From Bacteroidales bacterium (GTDB lineage: Bacteria; Bacteroidota; Bacteroidia; Bacteroidales; Paludibacteraceae), in the NCBI GenBank assembly GCA_900769555.1, contig CAAGHA010000034.1, positions 1-17,241 of the forward strand: a DNA stretch of 17,241 nt, in the 5' to 3' direction. Shown here one piece after another: positions 6,776 to 15,711 of the stretch. Every line of letters begins with the position of its first letter. The first letter of the stretch is position 1. A model generated the notes under the pieces. That model saw only the letters and a program-made list of their open reading frames with translations, did no database searches and was not told the DNA's origin. The position numbers and the translations under genes are program-made.

Positions 6776-9079
6776 CTAAAAGGGGTATCCTACTGCAAAA
6801 TGGAATGCAAAATCTTCCCAAAAATCGATATGCGAAAAAGTCCATTTCCGTTCCAATTTGGCAGGATTATATAATTTCATCCCTGCATCAAATCTCAAAA
6901 CCACAAACTTAAAATTGGGTCTCACTCCCACTCCCCAAGAAAAAGCCAACTCTTTATAAAAACTATTCCACTGAAACAGACCTCCGGGTTGATTGGGATA
7001 ATTTTTAATGGTCCAAATATTTCCTGCATCAAGAAAAACAGCTAATTCAATCGGGGAATTTGTTGTTATACGATACTCTGCATTCAGAACCAATTTTATC
7101 TCTCCTGTACGATTTAAGAAATCATCGGGATTATCTGAATGGTATCTTCCCGGACCTAAGGTACGCGTCGCCCACCCTCTGACAGAACTTCCCCCTCCTG
7201 CAAAGAATCGTTGTTCATAAGGGATAACTAGAGAATTACCATAAGGAGAAGCTATTCCGATTACAGCATGAAAAAGCAACGAATTTTGACCGTCCAAAGA
7301 GAAAGAACGAACACCCGATAAGGTAAACTTAAAATATTGCGCAAATGGTGTGCCCATTACATAATAAGCGCCATCCTCTTTGGGGCGTTTAAGAAGGTGA
7401 CAAATAAGAGCCGGCAACGTACCGGCGACCTCAGCAGAACCTTGGAGGGAGTAGTTATTTAACGAATTGGACAAGCGCTTTCGTTGATAAAGAAATGAAT
7501 AAGCAGTACGAGTAACAAAGAGATCTTTGTACGACTCTTTCAGAATAATATTTTCCGGAAGGTCTAAATAAGATTGAAACCACTTTGATGTCCGGGGTGT
7601 CACTACATAATTGACGTTGTACAAGGTAAAAATCTGCGTCAATCGTTGTTTTGCCCCTGTCCAATTGTATTTCCAATCCCAGCTCAAAAAACGTCGGTGA
7701 TATTCGGGACGTTTCCGCCAATCAACACTAAAAGAAAAAAGGGTGGAAGCTCCTACTTGTTGTTTAAAACGCTCCGGCAACCCCAAAAGAAGAAGTCGAG
7801 GAATGGTTAATGACAACTCTCCCCCATACTCATAATAATCATCCTCTTCAACCGAGTAAGCCGCATTGGCATTAACATGTTCATACGCCCCTTTTAGTTT
7901 CAATTTTAAAACCTCAGAACCGCCAAAAAGATTTTTATGTTGAAAAGAGAAGTTGGCAGCCACTCCTAAATCACCTGCCGAATTAGTTCCATCAATCCCC
8001 ATCTGAAGATAATAAATTTTAGACGGAGACAACGTTACGATGGCATTCAAACGTGAAGAATCTGTGCGCAAAGGTTTAAAACGAATATTCACACGATCCA
8101 CGGCTCCCAACGAGTTCAAAGAGGTATAGGTATTATCCACAGAACGATCGCTATACAGAGCATTAGGGCGAATAAAATTATGGTAATAAAGAATCGATGG
8201 ACGAATCAAATTTTTACCATAATTTACAATTTGCAACCCCTTGTAATGCAAAGTATCAGTCACCCGATCTTGTCGTCTCATCAAAGTATCAAAATAGTCA
8301 TAACCATTAACGCAATATAGCTGATTAATTGAGCAACGAGTAAGTGATAAATCTTTCGATTGATTCGCTGTTTTTGCAAGTATCGGTCGATACTTTAATT
8401 CGACATTCACATTGTAATTTCCAACCATTGTATCTACCAAAAAGTAAAAATTATCGTCAGAGAGATAGTAATATCCCTGATTTCTCAAACGAAGTACAAG
8501 TTCCTTTAAAATTGCGTCCAACCGCTTGGCTTCGAAAGGTTCTCCCGATTTAACATTCAACAATTTCCTGTAAGACCTATTCTGAAAATAACGCCTCAAC
8601 ATCGAATCTTCCACCGCTACAGAAAATTGCTTTATCGTATATTGTTCTTTAGCTAAAATATAGTAGGTAAGATCTATTTTCTTGTTATTAACTTTTGAAC
8701 TTGTCCAGACGTGATTGTTTAAATAGCCTAAGTTTGATAACTCTTGTTCCAACTGCTCTATCGAGCGTTCTGTCAATAGAGAGTCATACAAAACCGGTGG
8801 AGAGCCTATCTTTTTCAAGATTCGGTTCATCGTCCTCGCAGAATCTCTCCCAGAAAGAGAGTAAAGTTTCAGTCTCATTTTAGGAATAAACAGAAAGTTA
8901 GAATTAGGTTTTTGTTGAATATAATCTTCTAACAAAGAGGTTTGAATCTTGCTATCCGGCACCTTCACTTCCACTTTATTCAATAACAACGAACCCTCCG
9001 GAACATACTTAGTTGTGCTACAAGAGGTTAGTCCGATAGCCAGAAAAAAAAGGAGTTTGTATAAGTGACTAGATTTCAT
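6776..9079 (-). CDS. tamL: TamL: lipoprotein-type TamA/BamA-family outer membrane barrel protein
   Basis: The 767-residue product starts with a lipoprotein signal peptide whose lipobox is LTSC with the lipidated cysteine at C20. This is the feature that marks the Bacteroidota TamL form, as opposed to the signal-peptidase-I-processed TamA of Proteobacteria. Residues about 30-230 form POTRA-like periplasmic repeats, including the ending of a domain at YYYLSDDNFYFLVD. The C-terminal half is an Omp85-type beta-barrel with the conserved L6 motif VRGW at 633-636 and a terminal phenylalanine (GYPF). It should work with TamB, encoded 6 nt upstream in the same direction, in moving or assembling outer-membrane components (proteins and/or phospholipids). 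No acidic surface-export signal follows C20, so the lipid anchor probably faces the periplasm. No terminator is evident in the 44 nt before the convergent antiporter stop. Confidence 0.87.
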   Translation of the reverse strand: MKSSHLYKLLFFLAIGLTSCSTTKYVPEGSLLLNKVEVKVPDSKIQTSLLEDYIQQKPNSNFLFIPKMRLKLYSLSGRDSARTMNRILKKIGSPPVLYDSLLTERSIEQLEQELSNLGYLNNHVWTSSKVNNKKIDLTYYILAKEQYTIKQFSVAVEDSMLRRYFQNRSYRKLLNVKSGEPFEAKRLDAILKELVLRLRNQGYYYLSDDNFYFLVDTMVGNYNVNVELKYRPILAKTANQSKDLSLTRCSINQLYCVNGYDYFDTLMRRQDRVTDTLHYKGLQIVNYGKNLIRPSILYYHNFIRPNALYSDRSVDNTYTSLNSLGAVDRVNIRFKPLRTDSSRLNAIVTLSPSKIYYLQMGIDGTNSAGDLGVAANFSFQHKNLFGGSEVLKLKLKGAYEHVNANAAYSVEEDDYYEYGGELSLTIPRLLLLGLPERFKQQVGASTLFSFSVDWRKRPEYHRRFLSWDWKYNWTGAKQRLTQIFTLYNVNYVVTPRTSKWFQSYLDLPENIILKESYKDLFVTRTAYSFLYQRKRLSNSLNNYSLQGSAEVAGTLPALICHLLKRPKEDGAYYVMGTPFAQYFKFTLSGVRSFSLDGQNSLLFHAVIGIASPYGNSLVIPYEQRFFAGGGSSVRGWATRTLGPGRYHSDNPDDFLNRTGEIKLVLNAEYRITTNSPIELAVFLDAGNIWTIKNYPNQPGGLFQWNSFYKELAFSWGVGVRPNFKFVVLRFDAGMKLYNPAKLERKWTFSHIDFWEDFAFHFAVGYPF

Positions 9080-9085
9080 ACATAA

Positions 9086-12000
9086 TCATTTAGGTTGAGC
9101 CGCCCTCTGTTTTGAGGATAGTGTATCTGATTTCTCGGGGTTGGAAGATGGTTTGGGAGTACGAAAATTGATAAGGTCTCTTAAACTTCTGCCCTCTTTG
9201 ACAAATAAAAAACCGATCCCTTGCGTATTGTTGGCAGTTCTATAAAATTCATTGTTGGTATGGTTGTAAATTTTGATTCGGAACATGCCCGATTTACTCA
9301 AGAGATACTCTACATCAAAATTCCCTAAAAAGGAGGTCTCACCATTATCGGCAGATTGTGATTGATAGCCCAGACTCGACTTTAACAGAAGACGATTGTT
9401 AAAGAATTTTGTTGAGAGAGACAAGTTCATCTCTAAATCTGAAAAATCCTCTTTGGTTGAATTAAACCCTGCGCCTAACTGCACCTTATCGCCCCAAAGT
9501 GAACCCAGGGCATTATTTAGTGCCGAAGAGATAGAAGAAGAGGCTAATGAAGTAAAAGCATCCCCTTTAACACGCCCCGAAGGGTCAAAAAACATTCCTA
9601 CTCCTAAAAGATAGGCAAACTCTTTGATCCGAATGGCATCGGAATTAATAATACTGTTCACATTTTCCACAATTTCATCGGAAGATTCCGGTAATTTTAT
9701 GTTATAAGACAAATCCATTTTATTCAGTGTTCCAACTGCATTCAACTCGCAATCTACAGGTACACGAGTGGAATTCAATCCAACAGATGTGAAAGAAGAA
9801 CTAAGCGTGGATAAGTCGGCCGTTAATTGATAAATAGCAGTGGCATCAAAACGCAATTGTTGCGGAGTTCCTGAAAATTCAACATAACTACCCGGTTTGA
9901 GTAGAAACTTCTTTTGAGGCAGCCCTGATAAGCGCATCTTGACATAACCGTCCGTAGCGGAAAAACGATTGTATAACGACAACTTCTCTTTTTGATATAC
10001 CAAACGAATCCTTCCGTCGCCTCTAATCATTGCGCCATCAAGGAGCGAAAGGTAAAAGGAGGACTGATGGGTTAGATTCAACAAGATATCCACCGATAAA
10101 TCAAAAGGGAGATGTACAGGGGTAGAATCGATAATTGCGGAAATACCTCCCTTCGGTTCGACATAGACTATACTTTTGTATCTATTGGCTTTAACCGGAA
10201 GTTCCGGCAAATTTATGTAGAGTTTCGAATCTCCAGAATTACTGAACTCACCCAAAACCAAGGCTTTATGATTATCCCCTATCAATCGAAGATTTTTAGC
10301 ATTGGCATAAAATGTTCCTGCAAGAAGATTTTTGGTTGGAGCAGCACTATTTATCAACAAAAAATTATTCATATTAAGGGTCAATTGGTAGCTGAATTTT
10401 TGGAACGACTCATGCGCAAGTTCTCCATTTAATCGTAAAATATTTCCCTTTTCATCAACAATTCTGAAGTCGGAAAGTAACAGCCGATTCTTCTCCAATT
10501 GAATTGTATCCAACAAAGAGTAGGTCGTTCCACTATAGCGAACATCCATTTTCACCTTGTCAAAAAAGAATTTTCCGGTCAATGAGATGTTCGGAATTTC
10601 TCCTCTCACTTTCAATGAAGAACCTACATATCCGGTCAATCCGGAGATATACTCAGAGACAAAGGGTAAAAACAAAACCATCGGAATGGAATCAATTAGC
10701 GCATCCATCGTTAAGACAGATGTGGAAGGATAAAAAATGCCATCAACCTTCATTACATCTCGCTGCTCATTATGCAATGCCAATCGAGTTGAAATCCCCT
10801 TTTGCGAATTGTCCCATAGAGCCTGAAATGACAAATCCCCCCATACATTTTCATTATACCTCAACGAATCAGCTCCAAAATTATTTGTTGAAAATCTCAT
10901 TTGATCACCTAACAAAGCCGATGCATAAATATCACCATGCAAAAGAGCATTTAAATGGTAATCTCCACCGGTAAGGAGTGTCAACAAGGTACTAAGTTCC
11001 ATCTCACGAAACTGTAGATGTAGAGTATCTGTAACAGAATTTGATGCAACCCCACTCAAAGAGATCAATGGCGAATCACCTCGCATCAATGAAAATTTAG
11101 CTATATCTATGCGATCTTCTTGCCAATGAAAAGAGGAGGGAGAGAAAGACAATGACTGATGATTTACGTCGCAAACTATAGTATCGAGATTCAGGAAAAG
11201 TTCCTTTTCTCCACTGTTTGTTCGAGCCAATTGTGCATCAAATTGCAAGGGCAAATGGAACATTGCAGAATCTGCAAGAGAGAGCAATGAAATTTGTCCT
11301 GAAACGTTATCCGAAATGGCAGAAAAAGCAAATTTTGCAGAGAGTTCTTCATCATCTTGATTTTGATACCTTGTATCTCCTTTCAGCTGAAGAGAATCTT
11401 TTTGCCGAGACAAATAGAGTTGAGGAATTTTTATCTGTTTGTCATTCATCCGAAACGAGGAAAGAGAAAGAGATAATTTAGAACTATCAGAAGCGATGGA
11501 AGCCGACAGGGAAAGAGTGTCTTGCAACGAGTAATCCTTGTTAAAGAAGTTGAAAACAGGTTCTAAATGGAAGAAGGTCAAATCCATTTGATAACGATTA
11601 TCGAAAGAATCCATCAAGAAGTCTTTGGGTTTTAACGAAGGGAAAACCTTATAAAAAGAGGCGCGAAACTCATCATAAATAAGAGGAATATCATAGTTTC
11701 CTGTAAGATTTCCTTGTAAAAATGGGGCTGAAATTTGAAGAAATTTATTTCCGTGCAAAATAGGTGATTGATAAAGAACGGTTTTACCCATATTCAGTTC
11801 TAATGAATCTCTTTTTAATCGAAGTTCATCAATTAAAATTTCTCCATTCCATCGAGTTAAATTATTTCCATTTCCGGCAATTTTCAAATAGGAAGAGAGA
11901 TAACAATTTCCCCATTCGCCTGTCCAATGCAACAAATAAGGGTTGACATTTTTGACAATCACAGAAAGATCCGTCCTGAGCGAATCGGTTTTCCAATCTT

Positions 12001-13486
12001 TTAGATAGGCAGAAACCACTGCATCACATAAAGAATCTTGAAAAAGAAGTTCAATATCCCAAATTTCATCTTCATCGAGAGAAGCATAAAAATCGATGGG
12101 GGCATAAACATACTCTAAGATATCAACCTGATGAAATTGAGCCGATAACTTAACAACCGGAAGTTTTGTCCAATTCCATTTTCCATTCAAATTAATCTCT
12201 GCGGATGTCGGAAGATGACCGGGCAGTCCAACCCATCGTTGCCAATGGAGCGAGTCGATATGGGACAAGAGAGAGAACTGAGTCCAATTATCTTCAAAAG
12301 AGTTTTTTAATCGCCCCTCACAGCAAATCAATCCTTCTTGAGAAAGTAAATCAACCTTCACCCGACAATCGGTTGCTTTTCCTTCTCCTGTCAACTGAAC
12401 AAAAGAGGGGAAAAGATGGAAGACAGACGAAATATCAAGTGATTTAGACGATAAAAATTGGGGAAAGAGTGTTGTGAAAGAGATTTGGGAAGAGAGATTA
12501 TAATCAGCTGATTTCCAATCTGTGAGGTCTGAAGAAAAGAGTTCCTGAGCCGACAAATAACAATAGTCACCATACGAACAATTCAATTTTTCAATCTTCA
12601 TTGCCGGAACTGTTCCTTCCAGATGAGCTGAAAGATGAATCGGTTCTTTAAATTCTTTAAAACCGGAAACATAACGCTTTAAATCGGGCAAATAAATCTC
12701 TGCGAAAGAGATTTCCCCTCGAAAAGAATCTACACGAAGTGAATAGTTTGCCTCCGGGATTTTCAATTGAGACGCCGGAAGGGTGAGAAAAAAATCTTCA
12801 GCAATAAGCAACGAATCGCCGGTTGAAAAGAATCTGAATCGCAGTGTATCAATTTTCAGTCCCGAACTGTCGGTCGCCGATAAATGGTATAGTTGTGAAT
12901 CAAAATGATTGAAACGGATAGAACCAAGTTTTAAATGAGCATTAATGTTGCGAACAGAGTAGTTGGCTGCGGCATTCCCTCCTCCGAAAATATGGTGAGA
13001 GAACCTGCAATCCGATAAAGTTGCGCCCAAAATAGCAAGATCGAATGAAGAGGAACGAGAAGGTTTTAAGGTATCCTTAGGGAAAGCATCCAATAGGAAT
13101 TGAAAATTGTACGAAGAATCCTTTTGCAACTTTGTTATGTTCACCACAAGACCGGATAGAGCAACCGAATCGAGAGATAATTTACCATTTTGATAGAGTC
13201 TGAAAGGGGAAAAAAGGGCCTGTATGGTATCTGCATACAACAATGTATCAGCATTTTGATCTCTCAAGAGTAGTTCGGTAAGGGTGAATGAACCTCCAAG
13301 CGAGAATGAAAAGTGTTCCACTTTAAGTTCTGTCCGGGTTTTGGCAGAAAACCAATCGGTCAGTTTCTGAATAATGGTCTGCTGAACCGGCGGAAGGAAC
13401 AGAGCAAAAAGCAAAAGCAAAAAAGATACTATAACAACTGTAAAAGAATAAAACAACTTCTGTTTAATGGATTTAATTGATTTCAT
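9086..13486 (-). CDS. tamB: TamB: inner-membrane-anchored translocation and assembly module protein
   Basis: This is a very long (1466-residue) protein with one N-terminal membrane anchor at about 12-33 and then an almost uninterrupted run of beta-strand-forming, Ser/Leu/Asp-rich sequence expected to form a long grooved beta-taco spanning the periplasm. The C-terminal TamB domain (PF04357) occupies roughly 930-1430, beginning around SGLTGYVGSSLKVRGEIPN and including the FFDPSGRVKGDAF segment. The last 30 residues are a Pro/Ser/Lys-rich tail. Family knowledge: AsmA/TamB-like proteins link the inner membrane to an Omp85 partner and are implicated in barrel assembly and lipid transport. The start at 13486 is supported by the basic then hydrophobic N-terminus. 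It is co-directional with tamL and likely the first gene of the operon. No clear TAnnTTTG promoter was found upstream on the - strand. Confidence 0.87.
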   Translation of the reverse strand: MKSIKSIKQKLFYSFTVVIVSFLLLLFALFLPPVQQTIIQKLTDWFSAKTRTELKVEHFSFSLGGSFTLTELLLRDQNADTLLYADTIQALFSPFRLYQNGKLSLDSVALSGLVVNITKLQKDSSYNFQFLLDAFPKDTLKPSRSSSFDLAILGATLSDCRFSHHIFGGGNAAANYSVRNINAHLKLGSIRFNHFDSQLYHLSATDSSGLKIDTLRFRFFSTGDSLLIAEDFFLTLPASQLKIPEANYSLRVDSFRGEISFAEIYLPDLKRYVSGFKEFKEPIHLSAHLEGTVPAMKIEKLNCSYGDYCYLSAQELFSSDLTDWKSADYNLSSQISFTTLFPQFLSSKSLDISSVFHLFPSFVQLTGEGKATDCRVKVDLLSQEGLICCEGRLKNSFEDNWTQFSLLSHIDSLHWQRWVGLPGHLPTSAEINLNGKWNWTKLPVVKLSAQFHQVDILEYVYAPIDFYASLDEDEIWDIELLFQDSLCDAVVSAYLKDWKTDSLRTDLSVIVKNVNPYLLHWTGEWGNCYLSSYLKIAGNGNNLTRWNGEILIDELRLKRDSLELNMGKTVLYQSPILHGNKFLQISAPFLQGNLTGNYDIPLIYDEFRASFYKVFPSLKPKDFLMDSFDNRYQMDLTFFHLEPVFNFFNKDYSLQDTLSLSASIASDSSKLSLSLSSFRMNDKQIKIPQLYLSRQKDSLQLKGDTRYQNQDDEELSAKFAFSAISDNVSGQISLLSLADSAMFHLPLQFDAQLARTNSGEKELFLNLDTIVCDVNHQSLSFSPSSFHWQEDRIDIAKFSLMRGDSPLISLSGVASNSVTDTLHLQFREMELSTLLTLLTGGDYHLNALLHGDIYASALLGDQMRFSTNNFGADSLRYNENVWGDLSFQALWDNSQKGISTRLALHNEQRDVMKVDGIFYPSTSVLTMDALIDSIPMVLFLPFVSEYISGLTGYVGSSLKVRGEIPNISLTGKFFFDKVKMDVRYSGTTYSLLDTIQLEKNRLLLSDFRIVDEKGNILRLNGELAHESFQKFSYQLTLNMNNFLLINSAAPTKNLLAGTFYANAKNLRLIGDNHKALVLGEFSNSGDSKLYINLPELPVKANRYKSIVYVEPKGGISAIIDSTPVHLPFDLSVDILLNLTHQSSFYLSLLDGAMIRGDGRIRLVYQKEKLSLYNRFSATDGYVKMRLSGLPQKKFLLKPGSYVEFSGTPQQLRFDATAIYQLTADLSTLSSSFTSVGLNSTRVPVDCELNAVGTLNKMDLSYNIKLPESSDEIVENVNSIINSDAIRIKEFAYLLGVGMFFDPSGRVKGDAFTSLASSSISSALNNALGSLWGDKVQLGAGFNSTKEDFSDLEMNLSLSTKFFNNRLLLKSSLGYQSQSADNGETSFLGNFDVEYLLSKSGMFRIKIYNHTNNEFYRTANNTQGIGFLFVKEGRSLRDLINFRTPKPSSNPEKSDTLSSKQRAAQPK

Positions 13487-13554
13487 GCTTCATCGATATG
13501 CAATTTTCTTATCGTGATCTCTAAGAATAGAACAATTCAAAAGAATTTTTGACT

Positions 13555-13633
13555 AAAAAAAATGATGCATTTCTAAAAAAAAGAGAGAAAAAACGAAAAA
13601 AAAATGATTCAAAATTTGGAATATAAAAAAAAA
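13555..13633 (+). promoter_or_regulatory. A-tract cluster upstream of the tRNA-Lys promoter
   Basis: Six A-runs (8, 8, 6, 9, 4 and 9 A) lie within 79 bp with centres about 10-20 bp apart. Such runs bend DNA and can act as UP-like elements. The last run falls inside the tRNA promoter spacer. A functional role is inference. Confidence 0.35.
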
Positions 13634-13645
13634 GTCGTACCTTTG
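13615..13645 (+). promoter_or_regulatory. Promoter of tRNA-Lys
   Basis: TTTG at 13615-13618, a 19-nt spacer and TACCTTTG at 13638-13645 form a complete match to the Bacteroidota vegetative promoter (TTTG-N19-TAnnTTTG). It ends 31 nt before the first base of the mature tRNA. It is the best complete promoter in the window and serves as an internal reference for spacing. Confidence 0.85.
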
Positions 13646-13676
13646 CATCGCTTTTGAGAAATAAAGCACCGAGGGA

Positions 13677-13749
13677 GAGCTAGTAGCTCAGCTGGTAGAG
13701 CACATCCCTTTTAAGGATGGGGTCTTGGGTTCGAGCCCCAACTGGCTCA
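13677..13749 (+). tRNA. tRNA-Lys (anticodon UUU)
   Basis: All cloverleaf arms can be drawn: acceptor GAGCTAG (13677-13683) with CTGGCTC (13742-13748) with one G-U pair, D-arm GCTC/GAGC, anticodon stem CATCC/GGATG around the loop CTTTTAA (anticodon TTT), and T-arm TTGGG/CCCAA with loop TTCGAGC. The discriminator is A13749. The 3' CCA is not encoded, so it must be added after transcription. It decodes AAA and AAG. The gene stands alone with its own promoter and terminator. Confidence 0.97.
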
Positions 13750-13752
13750 CTG

Positions 13753-13786
13753 AAACGGTCGAGAAAAAATTCTCGACCGTTTTTTT
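13753..13786 (+). terminator. Rho-independent terminator of tRNA-Lys
   Basis: A perfect 13-bp stem, AAACGGTCGAGAA (13753-13765) with TTCTCGACCGTTT (13770-13782), closes a 4-A loop and runs into seven T residues. It begins 3 nt past the tRNA discriminator base. Confidence 0.93.
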
Positions 13787-13860
13787 GTTTTACCTTAACG
13801 TACAATCTGCTGCCCCCAATTCTCGTAGAGAACTGATCATAAATAACAAAGCTGAACCTA

Positions 13861-13880
13861 TTTATGGAACTTACCTAAAA
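13861..13880 (+). repeat. Dispersed short repeat, copy 5
   Basis: TTTATGGAACTTACCTAAAA matches the consensus TTTATAGAACYTACCTAAAA at 19 of 20 positions. It lies in the 181-bp gap between the tRNA terminator and the SIMPL gene. No clear promoter for the SIMPL gene was found in that gap. Confidence 0.55.
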
Positions 13881-13967
13881 AATTCAATAAAATTATAACC
13901 GGCTTGTGAAATTTATATTAACTTAGGTGTTGTTTAATTTATAGATTCGATTTAAAATTTAGTATTT

Positions 13968-14669
13968 ATGAATAGTTGGAAACTTGAATCGCTCATTTTA
14001 GCGGTAGGAATGGCTGTTTTAGGTTGTTTCATCAAATTTGGTTTAGACAATTTTGCAGGGAAAGATCGTGTTGTAACCGTAAAGGGTCTCTCTGAAATGG
14101 AGGTGATGGCTGATAAAGTGACTTGGCCGCTGATGTATAAAAAAGTGGGCAATGACTTAGGAACACTTTACAACGAAATTAATAATACCAACACTCAAAT
14201 CAAAGCTTTTTTGTTGGGGAAAGGTATTTCTGAATCGGAAATCAGCTTAGGTGCTCCGGAAATCATCGATATGGCTGCCGAGCGATACAACAACTCTCCT
14301 GTCCCTTTCAGATACAATGTAACAGCAGTTATCACCGTCACTTCTGACAAAGTGGACCTTGTCCGCAGTTTGATTCAAGAGCAAAGCGAATTGCTCAAAC
14401 AGGGTATCGCTATCACCGGTGGTGACTACCGATACAATGTAGTTTATGATTATACGGGACTGAACAACATTAAACCGCAAATGATTGAAGAGGCAACTAA
14501 AAATGCACGAACTGCCGCAGAGAAATTTGCAATTGATTCTGATAGTAAGTTGGGTAAAATCAAACGGGCTAATCAAGGTCAATTCAGCATTGGAAATCGT
14601 GACGAAAATACGCCTTACATTAAACGTATTCGGGTGGTAACTACTGTCGAATATTCTTTAGAGGATTAG
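13968..14669 (+). CDS. SIMPL (DUF541) domain protein
   Basis: This 233-residue protein has one N-terminal hydrophobic segment (about 8-24) followed by a SIMPL/DUF541 domain (PF04402) that opens with VVTVKGLSEMEVMADKVTW at 35-53. It continues through the usual pattern of strands and a long helix and ends with IRVVTTVEYSLED. It is therefore a membrane-anchored or exported periplasmic protein. The family (which includes Brucella BP26 and E. coli YggE) forms oligomers and has been linked to envelope and oxidative stress, without an agreed mechanism. A cysteine at position 20 follows VLG but is not a good lipobox. It is followed 37 nt later by the flavin reductase gene in the same direction; co-transcription is possible. 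Confidence 0.85.
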   Translation: MNSWKLESLILAVGMAVLGCFIKFGLDNFAGKDRVVTVKGLSEMEVMADKVTWPLMYKKVGNDLGTLYNEINNTNTQIKAFLLGKGISESEISLGAPEIIDMAAERYNNSPVPFRYNVTAVITVTSDKVDLVRSLIQEQSELLKQGIAITGGDYRYNVVYDYTGLNNIKPQMIEEATKNARTAAEKFAIDSDSKLGKIKRANQGQFSIGNRDENTPYIKRIRVVTTVEYSLED

Positions 14670-14676
14670 ATTTTAA

Positions 14677-14696
14677 GATTAGTAGGTTCTATTAAT
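14677..14696 (-). repeat. Dispersed short repeat, copy 6 (degenerate)
   Basis: On the - strand it reads TTAATAGAACCTACTAATCT. The core ATAGAACCTAC fits the consensus TTTATAGAACYTACCTAAAA; the ungapped score is 14 of 20, and one single-base gap improves it. It fills most of the 37-bp gap before the flavin reductase ATG. Confidence 0.35.
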
Positions 14697-14706
14697 TTGT
14701 TAACTT

Positions 14707-15276
14707 ATGAAAAGTTTTGGACAAAAATCGTGGATGCTTCCACAACCAGTTTTGATTATCGGAACGTACAATAGTGATAATACCCCCAATGCCATGAATG
14801 CTGCGTGGGGCGGACAGTGGGATGCAAAGGAGATTGTCATCTCAATGGGGGCACATGCAACCACAGAAAATTTGAATAATTGTGCCGATTTCACCGTAGC
14901 TTTTGCCACGAAAGGAACAATGGTTGCGGCTGATTTTGTAGGAATTGTCAGTGCTAAAGATCTGCCAAATAAAATCGAAAAAACGGGTTGGAAAGTTAAA
15001 AAAGCAGAGAATGTTAATGCTCCTGTGTTTACCGACTTCCCTATGACGTTGGAGTGCCGATTGGTAAAAAAAATCGATGAGAGTGCTGATGGATATTATA
15101 TTGTCGCTGAAATTATAAATATTTTGGTCGATGAGAATTTTATTGCCAATGATGGGAAACCGAACGTGGAAAAGATGGAACTCATCTCCTATGATCCTAT
15201 TCATCATGGCTACATTTGTTTGGGAGAAAGGGTCGGAAATGCGTTTGCTGATGGGAAACTTTTGGATAAAGAGTAG
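14707..15276 (+). CDS. Flavin reductase-like FMN-binding protein
   Basis: This 189-residue cytosolic protein matches the flavin reductase-like / flavoredoxin family (PF01613). It begins with the family N-terminus, in which a PQPVLIIGTY strand (12-21) is followed by NAMNAAWGGQ (28-37), and later has a GYICLGERVGNAF segment near the C-terminus. Members bind FMN in a split-barrel fold and reduce flavin or pass electrons to partners using NAD(P)H; the real partner is unknown here. The ATG at 14707 gives the family-typical start. There is no Shine-Dalgarno. It lies between the SIMPL and DUF1294 genes, and the three may form a loose transcription unit, although no functional link is obvious. Confidence 0.85.
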   Translation: MKSFGQKSWMLPQPVLIIGTYNSDNTPNAMNAAWGGQWDAKEIVISMGAHATTENLNNCADFTVAFATKGTMVAADFVGIVSAKDLPNKIEKTGWKVKKAENVNAPVFTDFPMTLECRLVKKIDESADGYYIVAEIINILVDENFIANDGKPNVEKMELISYDPIHHGYICLGERVGNAFADGKLLDKE

Positions 15277-15365
15277 AAGTTGGGAAATCAAACTTCTGGA
15301 TAGGACAATAAAAAGAATCTATTGCTCTTGGGTGTTGCCATGAGTGATTACTAATTCTTCTTGAT

Positions 15366-15656
15366 ATGCAAATTGTTATAGGCTATTTAATTATCATCAA
15401 CATCATCGCCTTTGTTGTCTATGGGATAGACAAGATGAAGGCAAAAAAGGGTGTTTGGAGGATTCCTGAAAAGACATTGCTACTATTGGCCGCCATCGGT
15501 GGCTCTGTGGGAGCTGCAGCAGGAATGCGTTTTTGGAGACACAAAACTCTGCACCCTCAATTTAAATGGGGTGTACCGCTTATGCTTCTTCTCCACCTCG
15601 CACTCTTTGCATGGCTGTTTAATGGAGATTTACATCAATTCATCGTTCATAATTGA
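15366..15656 (+). CDS. DUF1294 small membrane protein
   Basis: The 96-residue product fits DUF1294 (PF06961) in length and layout. A first membrane segment lies at about 3-19, followed by the conserved YGIDKMKAKKG (19-29), RIPE (32-35), a second hydrophobic glycine-rich stretch with GGSVGA (45-50), the signature RHKT (58-61) and a third segment at about 69-85. It is an inner-membrane protein of unknown function. It lies 89 nt after the flavin reductase gene on the same strand with no terminator between them. The start ATG at 15366 gives the usual short N-terminus before the first helix. Confidence 0.85.
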   Translation: MQIVIGYLIIINIIAFVVYGIDKMKAKKGVWRIPEKTLLLLAAIGGSVGAAAGMRFWRHKTLHPQFKWGVPLMLLLHLALFAWLFNGDLHQFIVHN

Positions 15657-15691
15657 GAAAATTAAATTACGAAGAGTGACTTTTCGTGGAA

Positions 15692-15711
15692 TTTGTAGAA
15701 CTCGCCTAAAA
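15692..15711 (+). repeat. Dispersed short repeat, copy 7
   Basis: TTTGTAGAACTCGCCTAAAA matches the consensus TTTATAGAACYTACCTAAAA at 17 of 20 positions. It lies between two convergent genes and overlaps the last two codons of the leftward gene ending at 15706. Confidence 0.45.

Noticed and set aside
10504..10974. 156-codon open frame on the + strand inside tamB, and others at 10112-10432 and 11218-11481
   Set aside because: Their products are rich in His, Pro, Gln and Lys with no domain pattern, and they lie wholly antisense to a well-supported long gene in the opposite phase.
13677..13749. tRNA-Lys as the attachment site of an integrated element
   Set aside because: There is no integrase, no duplicated tRNA 3' end and no change of gene content beside it; its own terminator follows directly.
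14386..14400. GAATTGCTCAAA inside the SIMPL gene as a match to the CRISPR repeat
   Set aside because: Only a short partial match inside a coding sequence, in the repeat rather than the anti-repeat sense; best explained by chance.
14842..15291. 149-codon open frame on the - strand opposite the flavin reductase gene
   Set aside because: The + strand product matches a known family over its whole length; the antisense product has no recognisable features.
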